In this document: positions 1 to 5,353 of the stretch, piece by piece
Layout: the number at the start of each line of letters is the position of its first letter
How positions within the stretch are numbered: the first letter of the stretch is position 1
Program-made: the position numbers and the translations under genes
Source of the DNA: JAEZAF01 sp964395665
GTDB taxonomy: Bacteria; Chloroflexota; Anaerolineae; Aggregatilineales; Phototrophicaceae
Length of the DNA stretch: 14,622 nucleotides
Direction of reading: 5' to 3'
NCBI GenBank assembly: GCA_964395665.1
Contig: CAYNDH010000119.1
Coordinates: 1 to 14,622, forward strand
Notes under the pieces: model-generated
What the model saw: the letters and a program-made list of their open reading frames with translations, nothing else
The model's database searches: none
What the model was told of the DNA's origin: nothing

Positions 1-34
1 CCGTGTCCCGACGCCTGAATAACGAACGATGCAG

Positions 35-54
35 GGGCCGGAAGAATCCGGCCC
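35..54. terminator. Short perfect hairpin upstream of the TIR gene, possible terminator remnant
   Basis: A 7-bp perfect stem (GGGCCGG / CCGGCCC) closes a 6-nt AAGAAT loop. No T-tract follows on either strand, so this is only a possible terminator or mRNA end for a gene to the left of the window. In-frame stops lie at 16-18 and 20-22, so such a gene could end there, but six or fewer residues are visible and it cannot be named. No convincing promoter is seen in 55-117. Confidence 0.3.
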
Positions 55-117
55 ATCGCTAACCCGACGCTGTCTCCGTCACACACAATCTGATCACATC
101 TCACCAGGGCCGCTTTT

Positions 118-1542
118 ATGATTCATCTGCCGCAGATTTTCATCAGCTACAGCAAACAGGATGTCGAGTTCGTGCGCTATCTGGCCGCACTGCTGCGGGA
201 TCAGGGCTTTGATGTCTGGTATGACGCCGAACTCAATCCCGGTGAGGACTGGTGGACGGTACTGGAACGCGAAATCCGGGCCTGTGACGCCTTCATCGTC
301 GTCATGACGCCACAGGCGCGACAGTCACGCTGGGTGCTGCGCGAGCTGCTGCTGGCCGAAAAACTGCATAAGCCGGTGTTCCCCGTACTGGTGACCGGGG
401 ATGTCTGGCCGAATCTGGCTGACTTGCAGTATGCCGAGATGCGCGGCGGCCTGCGTTCCCCACTTCCGGCGCGCCTGCTCGATCAACTCCATACGCTGAA
501 GGCAGATCGTGCCAGCGTTCAGCTTATACTGGAAAACGCCAATATCATGACCTATCCGGCGGATGTGGCGGCCTTCAAATACGCCCAGAGCTTTCACGGG
601 GCAGACGGTCATGCGGCGGCACGACTGCGCGATGCAGGCATCGATGAGAGCCAATACACACCCGGTGAGGGTGAATTCAGCCTGATCGACTCACGCAGTG
701 CGCTGGCCGCTTCACAGGTGCTGTTTGTCGGCACCCCGATTCTGCGCGGGATCGGCTACGAAGGGCTGCATACGCTGGCGGTCAATGCTCTGAGCGCGCT
801 TCAAAAACAGGCCCCCGACACCGAGCATCTGGTGATGACCTTTCACGGCGGTAATTTTGGGCTGGATGAAACCGAGGCAGCGCTGTCACAGCTTCGCGGG
901 CTGGTCGCGGCAGTCGGTGCGGGACAATATCCGCCAAACCTCAAACGCATTACGGTGGTCGAACGCACAGAGAACCGCTTCAACCGGCTTCGGCGCAGGC
1001 TGGTTGATCCGCTGGCCGAACTCGGCGTCCATGTGGGGAAAGATGATTCACAGGGCGAACACTGGATCATCCCCGGCCCGACGCACCACGGCGGCCCTGC
1101 ATCCGATCAGATGCTGGAACCGGAACAGCGCACGCATACCCACGCCTTCGTCATCATGCCGCAGGACGCAGCACTGGATGACCTGTTCTACTACGCGATC
1201 CAGACGCCGGTCCACGCGCACGGCCTGCTGTGCGAGCGCATGGAGAGCGAGAATTACGGTTCCGATCTCGTCGGCGCTGATCTGGCGAATCAGATCAGAA
1301 CACGGATCGACAGCGCATCGGTGGTGATCGCCTTACTGCCGGACGCCGATCCGATGCTGTACTGGCAGGTCGGTTACGCCTGCGGTGTGCAGTGCCCGGT
1401 GATTGTGATCAGCAACCAGAAAGAGCAGTCCCCGATGATTGAAGGACTGCCCCGTCTGAATTATCAGAAGCTGCGTGATGTCGAAACCGGTCTGGCTGCA
1501 CATCTGGAAGATCTCAGACAGACCGGAAAGCTTCAGTTATAG
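118..1542 (+). CDS. TIR-domain protein with middle macro/LAP-N-like region and degenerate nucleoside deoxyribosyltransferase-like C-terminus
   Basis: A 474-residue soluble protein with no signal peptide or membrane segment. Residues 6-125 are a TIR domain: strand A FISYSKQD (8-15), then VWYD (33-36), and the helix motif W72-VLR-E76. Its glutamate matches the catalytic Glu of NAD-cleaving TIRs, so NADase or cyclic-ADP-ribose-type activity is plausible. Residues about 195-300 form an alpha/beta unit with FVGTP (203-207), GIGYEGLHTLAVNAL (211-225) and HGG..GLDETEA (243-254). I think it resembles the macro-like N-terminal domain of leucyl aminopeptidases, but this is tentative. Residues 340-435 begin FVIMP and contain CERMES and DPMLYWQVGYA (411-421), the pattern of nucleoside 2-deoxyribosyltransferase-like sensor domains. 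However, the usual YEVGYA glutamate is Q417, so catalysis is doubtful. The likely role is a TIR effector with C-terminal nucleotide-ligand sensing, perhaps in phage defence. No partner gene is visible. The start lacks a clear Shine-Dalgarno. The hydrolase converges 12 nt away. Confidence 0.85.
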   Translation: MIHLPQIFISYSKQDVEFVRYLAALLRDQGFDVWYDAELNPGEDWWTVLEREIRACDAFIVVMTPQARQSRWVLRELLLAEKLHKPVFPVLVTGDVWPNLADLQYAEMRGGLRSPLPARLLDQLHTLKADRASVQLILENANIMTYPADVAAFKYAQSFHGADGHAAARLRDAGIDESQYTPGEGEFSLIDSRSALAASQVLFVGTPILRGIGYEGLHTLAVNALSALQKQAPDTEHLVMTFHGGNFGLDETEAALSQLRGLVAAVGAGQYPPNLKRITVVERTENRFNRLRRRLVDPLAELGVHVGKDDSQGEHWIIPGPTHHGGPASDQMLEPEQRTHTHAFVIMPQDAALDDLFYYAIQTPVHAHGLLCERMESENYGSDLVGADLANQIRTRIDSASVVIALLPDADPMLYWQVGYACGVQCPVIVISNQKEQSPMIEGLPRLNYQKLRDVETGLAAHLEDLRQTGKLQL

Positions 1543-1554
1543 CTTCAGCGCTGG

Positions 1555-2412
1555 TTACGCTGATATAAATGCCTCAAGATCACGCGCAAACGGTTCCGGC
1601 TGTTCCCAGTGCAGGGCGTGGCCGGTGTCGGGATAGATCTTCAGCTCTGCGCGGGGGATACGTGCGGCCAAAACATCCTGTTCTTCACGCGGCCAGACGC
1701 CGTCATTTTCCCCATACAGGATCAGCGTCGGTGACTGGATCTGCTCGACCGGGCTGGCCGCGCTGCTCGTGACAAGTTCGCCTAATGTGGACTGCCATAC
1801 ACGGGCGGACAGCTTCATCGTCTCGGCGATCACACCGGCGATAAAGGCATCCGATAGCGGGCGGTGAATGGTGCTGGTCTGAAATTCGCGTGCAAATTCT
1901 TCCGGGATCGGATCTGTCAGTTCGTTGACCACGGCCAGAAACTCGTTCTGCTCGTCGCTGGCCGTATTCGCAGCGGAGCCAATCAGCACAAGCCGTTTCA
2001 CCCGATCAGGCGCTTTAACCGCCACGCGCTGCGCGACCATGCTGCCCATCGAATGCCCGATCAGTGTCACCTGATCCAGCCTGATGCTTTCCATCAGGGC
2101 GATGGCGTCACTGGCGAATGCTTCTACGGAATAATCCGTTTCCGGCGCACTGGAACCGCCATGTCCGCGCTGATCGGGCATACAGACATGGTATTTCGCC
2201 GCATCGAGATGCGCGAGTACCGGGCTGAACGAAAACCATGAGTCGGTGAAGCCGTGCAGGAAGAGAATCGGTTCGCCTGCCGGATCACCGTATTCGGCAT
2301 AACGCATCCGAACGCCGGTGGCAAGCTCTGTTTCAGTAAATTTCACTGTGGACAGTAAATCTGTAAGTGAGAAGCTGCCATTCAGACCTGAAGTGGGTTG
2401 TAACGAACTCAT
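1555..2412 (-). CDS. Alpha/beta hydrolase fold protein (esterase or haloperoxidase-like)
   Basis: With the start chosen here the protein is 285 residues, a normal length for a single-domain alpha/beta hydrolase. Visible motifs are the oxyanion HGF (53-55), the dipeptide-rich DQRGHG (80-85), the nucleophile elbow GHSMG with Ser121, the acid Asp237 in GENDGVW, and His265 in DTGHALHW, so the Ser-Asp-His triad is complete. A cap region lies at about 150-215. The closest type is the broad esterase / non-haem peroxidase / lactonase group; the substrate cannot be read from sequence. The frame stays open upstream to a GTG at 2577, but the ATG at 2412 is preceded by AAGAAGGTG at good spacing and begins just before the conserved fold, so it is preferred. 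No signal peptide, so cytoplasmic. It stands alone and converges with the TIR gene. Confidence 0.88.
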   Translation of the reverse strand: MSSLQPTSGLNGSFSLTDLLSTVKFTETELATGVRMRYAEYGDPAGEPILFLHGFTDSWFSFSPVLAHLDAAKYHVCMPDQRGHGGSSAPETDYSVEAFASDAIALMESIRLDQVTLIGHSMGSMVAQRVAVKAPDRVKRLVLIGSAANTASDEQNEFLAVVNELTDPIPEEFAREFQTSTIHRPLSDAFIAGVIAETMKLSARVWQSTLGELVTSSAASPVEQIQSPTLILYGENDGVWPREEQDVLAARIPRAELKIYPDTGHALHWEQPEPFARDLEAFISA

Positions 2413-2577
2413 TTTCACCTTCTTAAAGCGTTGCATCAGCCAATAGATATGCCTGAGGCGGCAATCAGAACAGTACTCAGGCAGCAACAGTCTATTACAG
2501 GACAGGCATCTCTGAGCGCCCCAGTTTGGGGGGATTTCGCCACAGTCGTCGGATTGTCTGGTCGATGTTGGCAGCAC
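2413..2577 (-). other. In-frame upstream extension of the hydrolase encoding a C-x2-C-x8-C-x2-C motif
   Basis: Fifty-five codons are open in the hydrolase frame between a GTG at 2577 and the preferred ATG at 2412. They encode two CxxC pairs (CLSC and CSDC, eight residues apart), the spacing of a small zinc ribbon, followed by a basic stretch ending MQRFKKVK. No Shine-Dalgarno is seen before the GTG. It may be an untranslated leader that looks coding by chance, a remnant of a small zinc-ribbon gene, or an N-terminal domain of a longer hydrolase. Confidence 0.3.
2416..2424 (-). promoter_or_regulatory. Ribosome binding site that fixes the hydrolase start
   Basis: On the minus strand AAGAAGGTG stands three bases before the ATG at 2412, with its AAGG core about 6 nt away. 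No comparable site precedes the GTG at 2577. This favours the shorter 285-residue hydrolase. Confidence 0.6.
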
Positions 2578-2578
2578 G

Positions 2579-2700
2579 TTGCGGCATTTTGCGGCATTTT
2601 GCAGCGCTAATGCGCTGCAAGCGGAGCGATGTGATCGGACTTCAGGTTCAAATCGGTTTGCAGCGGCGGCGGCGGCGCAAAAATTTTATGCCGCTGCAAT
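2579..2700. repeat. Cluster of TTGCRGCG-type tandem and inverted repeats
   Basis: Two tandem copies of GCGGCATTTT (2581-2600) are followed by a perfect 9-bp hairpin, TTGCAGCGC / GCGCTGCAA (2599-2607, 2612-2620, loop TAAT). A second inverted repeat, TTGCAGCGGC / GCCGCTGCAA (2658-2667, 2690-2699), encloses a GGC trinucleotide run. The same 7-mer core recurs in both orientations. No gene is supported from 2578 to 3070; the rest holds the hairpins listed separately and otherwise nothing recognisable. Confidence 0.7.
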
Positions 2701-2840
2701 TTGCGGCGCTTTTGTGGTGGATGTCGTGACATGATGTTAAGGTACAGGAACTCTACAGTATAGCACAGATGTTCGATGCATGGGGTTAGAGTTTTCAAAT
2801 GATCGAGAGCCGACAGCGCATCGTATGGGACAAAACAAAA

Positions 2841-2860
2841 GGACGCGAGAAATCGCGCCC
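2841..2860 (+). repeat. GAAA-loop palindromic repeat, copy 1
   Basis: GGACGCGAGAAATCGCGCCC folds into an 8-position stem (one A·C mismatch) closed by a GAAA tetraloop. It is 18/20 identical to the copy at 3021-3040 and lies in the same orientation. Confidence 0.75.
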
Positions 2861-2912
2861 TATATGCAGCAAGTTAAGGGATTTAACCCCACCCGTCATG
2901 CTTCGCATGCCA

Positions 2913-2944
2913 CCCTCCCCATTTCACTCCGTTCATGGAGAGGG
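2913..2944. repeat. Imperfect inverted repeat CCCTCCCC / GGAGAGGG
   Basis: An 8-position stem with one C·A mismatch spans a 16-nt loop. The loop overlaps a CTCC/GGAG pair, and a small ATGC..GCAT hairpin (about 2898-2909) sits just before. It is part of the same hairpin-rich gene-free stretch. No T-tract follows, so it is not called a terminator. Confidence 0.45.
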
Positions 2945-3020
2945 AAACCGCGTCTATGAAGAGAAATGAATGCTCATGGCCTAACTCCGAGCCTGTAATT
3001 TGCTTATCTTGATACGCATG

Positions 3021-3040
3021 GGATGCGAGAAATCGCGTCC
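3021..3040 (+). repeat. GAAA-loop palindromic repeat, copy 2
   Basis: GGATGCGAGAAATCGCGTCC forms an 8-bp stem with one T·G wobble and a GAAA tetraloop. Relative to copy 1 at 2841-2860, one change (C to T in the 3' arm) repairs the mismatched outer pair while the other makes only a wobble, so pairing is retained. TTTGATCGTTT follows on the plus strand, but no plus-strand gene lies upstream for it to terminate. Confidence 0.75.
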
Positions 3041-3070
3041 TTTGATCGTTTCAAATGTGCAGAGGATGTT

Positions 3071-3230
3071 CTAAAGCGTATCTGAAAATTGGTTTCCTGC
3101 ACGGACAGGGCAGGCCCTGTCCCTACATGGCGCATGAATGCGCGGTACGTATTTTGTAGGGACAACGCCTGCGTTGTCCGCTGTTTCCGTAAGCTTCGGA
3201 GCCGTTTCTGAATTTTCAGATAGCCTCTAG
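3071..3230. mobile_element. MITE-like 160-bp element with 20-bp terminal inverted repeats
   Basis: The left end reads CTAAAGCGTATCTGAAAATT (3071-3090). The reverse complement of 3211-3230 reads CTAGAGGCTATCTGAAAATT, so the ends match at 17 of 20 positions. Inside are a perfect 9-bp hairpin GGACAGGGC/GCCCTGTCC (3103-3122), a second 9-bp hairpin GGACAACGC/GCGTTGTCC (3160-3179), a small GCGCAT/ATGCGC stem (about 3130-3143), and paired CCCTACA (3121-3127) and TGTAGGG (3155-3161). No open reading frame encodes a transposase, so it would be non-autonomous. No obvious target-site duplication was found. Its right half recurs at 11479-11539. The right end overlaps the stop codon of the adjacent permease gene. 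The hairpins may also end the permease mRNA, though they lack a T-tract. Confidence 0.7.
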
Positions 3231-4189
3231 CCCTGGCCGCGCATCCGGGGATCAAGTACATCGCGCAGGCCGTCACCGAGCAGGTTGAAGCCCAGCACGG
3301 TGATCGTGATCGCGATGCCGGGGAAGAAAACCATGTGCGGGGATGTGAACACGTAATTGCGCGACTCGGCGAGAATCTGCCCCCACTCCGGCTGCGGCGG
3401 CTGTGCCCCCAGGCCGAGGAATGACAGCGCTGCCGCTTCGATCACGGCGGTCCCGATGCCCAGTGTGGACTGCACGATCAGCGGTGTCAGGGTGTTGGGG
3501 AAGATCTGCCCGAACAGGATGCGGACGGGATCTGCACCGAGCGCACGGGCTGCCGTGATGAATTCCTGTTCCTTGACGCCGAGTGTGCTGGCGCGTGCCA
3601 GCCGCGCATAGACCGGGATCGAGACCACACTGATCGCCAGCAGTGCATTCTGAAGACCGGGACCACGAATGGTCACAATCGTGATCGCCAGCAGCAGGCT
3701 GGGGAAGGCCAGCAGCACATCCATGATACGCATGATGACGTTATCGACCCAGCCACCGGCATAACCGGCGATCAGGCCGAAAGCGGTGCCGATGGTGGCC
3801 GCGAACAGCACCACCGTGATACCGACAAACAGCGAAGTCCGTGCGCCGTGGACAATCCGGCTGAACAGGTCGCGGGCATTCAGGTCAAGGCCCATGATAT
3901 GCAGCGGTTCTTCGCAGCCCAGCCACGGGACACACGGCGCCTTGCGCGGCAGCGGCGGGACTTCACCCGGCACGCCGATCATGGACTGAAGCGGGTCATG
4001 CGTTGCGATGACATCGGCGAACAGCGCGACCAGTACAAGCATCGTGATGATAAACAACCCGACCACGGCGGAGCGGTTATGAAACAGGCGGATCAGCGTA
4101 TCACGCCACAACGGACGCTGCGGCGCAAGCATCTCGCCGGATTTCAGAGAGACAGGGGCGACTGTCGTTACTTTCTGTGTTTCTTCCAT
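3227..4189 (-). CDS. Peptide/dipeptide ABC transporter inner-membrane permease (DppC/OppC type)
   Basis: A 320-residue membrane protein of the DppC class, which forms half of the channel of a peptide importer. Residues 25-60 hold the N-terminal OppC-type region and first membrane helix (AVVGLFIITMLVLVALFADVI, in part). HGARTSL (114-120) opens the permease domain, with further helices at about 121-142, 158-173, 183-196, 245-262 and 285-304. The EAA loop, which contacts the ATPase, is EFITAARALGADP (209-221) and following residues to FPN. It ends DVLDPRMRGQG, with DPR as in the family. The periplasmic segment before the domain carries a proline-rich insert with two cysteines (C86, C92), longer than I would expect. 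It is the last gene of the operon and starts 10 nt after the DppB-type gene. Its TAG stop lies inside the terminal repeat of the MITE-like element. No ATPase genes are in the window. Confidence 0.93.
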   Translation of the reverse strand: MEETQKVTTVAPVSLKSGEMLAPQRPLWRDTLIRLFHNRSAVVGLFIITMLVLVALFADVIATHDPLQSMIGVPGEVPPLPRKAPCVPWLGCEEPLHIMGLDLNARDLFSRIVHGARTSLFVGITVVLFAATIGTAFGLIAGYAGGWVDNVIMRIMDVLLAFPSLLLAITIVTIRGPGLQNALLAISVVSIPVYARLARASTLGVKEQEFITAARALGADPVRILFGQIFPNTLTPLIVQSTLGIGTAVIEAAALSFLGLGAQPPQPEWGQILAESRNYVFTSPHMVFFPGIAITITVLGFNLLGDGLRDVLDPRMRGQG

Positions 4190-4199
4190 AATGAACTCG

Positions 4200-5276
4200 T
4201 CAACTCAGCCGAATACGCGGGTCGAGATACCCGTAAATAATATCGATCATCAGGTTAATCAGGACGAACGCAATCGAAGTGACTAATGTGACGCCCTGTA
4301 CGATGGTGTAATCACGGGCCGTAATACCCTCAAACAATGTCTTGCCGATACCCGTCAGGCCGAAGACGGTCTCCGTCAGCACCGCGCCGCTGATGAGGAA
4401 GCCGAAGTTCAGGCCGATAATCGTCACCACCGGCAGCAGTGAGTTACGCATGGCATGGCCGAACACCACGACATGTTCCTGAAGCCCTTTGGCGCGTGCG
4501 GTACGGATGTAATCCTGTCCGAGTGATTCCAGCAGGCTGGAACGGGTCATGCGGGCGATGATCGCCAGCGGGATTGTGCCGACGGTGATCGCTGGCAGGA
4601 TCAGATGGCGGATGGCATCCCCCACTACATTAAAATCGCCGATCAACAGGCCGTTGAGGATGTTGAAGTTGGAGAAGAAGATCATCGGCAGCGTGGCGGC
4701 CTGACGGGTTTCCACCCATCCCCACTTCAGATAATACGGCTGCGGTGTGAAGCCCGGTGTAAAGGGGCCGGATGGCGGCAGCGCAAAGATTGTATCGCGC
4801 AGCGTGACGGAGAAGAAATACGACAGCATCAACCCCAGCCAGAAGACCGGCATCGAGACGCCGATATTCGCGCCCATCATCGTACCGACATCAATCGTCG
4901 AATTATGGCGATAGGCGGAGATCACACCGAGTGGGATACCCACCGCAACTGCGAAAATCAGTGCCGAAACGGTCAGCTCAATCGTGACCGGCAGGCGTTC
5001 GGCCAGCAGATAGCTGACAGGACGACTGAAGCGGAAGGAGTCCCCCAGATCACCGCGTGCGACATTGCCGAGATAAATCAGAAACTGGTTCGGGATCGGC
5101 TGATCCAGCCCATTACGGGCAATGAAGGCATCGCAGACTTCATCGGTTGCCCGTTCACCAAGAACGGCGCGGCATGGGTCTCCGGGGATGGAACGGGCGA
5201 GTGCAAAAGTGACCAGTAGAATACCAATTAGAACAGGGATTGCAGATAACAGACGACGTACCAGAAATGCTGCCAT
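4200..5276 (-). CDS. Peptide/dipeptide ABC transporter inner-membrane permease (DppB/OppB type)
   Basis: A 358-residue permease, the partner of the DppC-type protein. The N-terminus MAAFLVRRLLSAIPVLIGI is the classical OppB start and first membrane helix (about 8-28), followed by PGDP (31-34). The large external loop carries GLDQP, GDLGDS and RPVSYLLAERLPVT (86-98). Helices follow at about 100-121, 137-158, 226-242, 283-305 and 330-350. The EAA loop is GQDYIRTARAKGL (253-265) to RNSLLP. The C-terminus is YGYLDPRIRLS. The insert at about 160-215 is long for the family but within the range of OppB proteins. It is co-transcribed with the DppC-type gene (10-nt gap) and lies 77 nt downstream of the binding-protein gene, separated by a hairpin. 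The ribosome binding site is weak (AAGTGAG). Confidence 0.94.
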   Translation of the reverse strand: MAAFLVRRLLSAIPVLIGILLVTFALARSIPGDPCRAVLGERATDEVCDAFIARNGLDQPIPNQFLIYLGNVARGDLGDSFRFSRPVSYLLAERLPVTIELTVSALIFAVAVGIPLGVISAYRHNSTIDVGTMMGANIGVSMPVFWLGLMLSYFFSVTLRDTIFALPPSGPFTPGFTPQPYYLKWGWVETRQAATLPMIFFSNFNILNGLLIGDFNVVGDAIRHLILPAITVGTIPLAIIARMTRSSLLESLGQDYIRTARAKGLQEHVVVFGHAMRNSLLPVVTIIGLNFGFLISGAVLTETVFGLTGIGKTLFEGITARDYTIVQGVTLVTSIAFVLINLMIDIIYGYLDPRIRLS

Positions 5277-5299
5277 AAAAACTCACTTGATATTAACAA

Positions 5300-5333
5300 A
5301 TATGGGCAGACGACTTGAGTCGACTGCCCATAT
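5300..5333 (-). terminator. Intercistronic hairpin between binding-protein and permease genes
   Basis: A perfect 10-bp stem ATATGGGCAG / CTGCCCATAT (5300-5309, 5324-5333) is topped, after one A·A mismatch, by CGACT/AGTCG. On the minus strand the 3' side runs into TTTGTTAATA, a short T-rich tail. The position fits partial termination or mRNA 3'-end protection that makes more binding protein than permease, a common arrangement in importer operons. The differential effect is inferred. Confidence 0.7.
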
Positions 5334-5353
5334 AAAACGTTACAGATACAGGC

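Noticed and set aside
1543..1562. Small CAGCG/CGCTG hairpin at the convergence of the TIR and hydrolase genes as a bidirectional terminator
   Set aside because: The stem has only 5 bp, overlaps the hydrolase stop codon, and has no T-tract.
2841..3230. Possible CRISPR array because of repeated palindromes
   Set aside because: There are only two copies of the GAAA hairpin, 180 bp apart, with no regular spacers and no cas genes in the window.
3004..3276. Minus-strand 90-codon frame across the MITE-like element
   Set aside because: It reads through hairpins and terminal repeats and overlaps the end of the permease gene; composition is that of a palindromic repeat, not of a protein.
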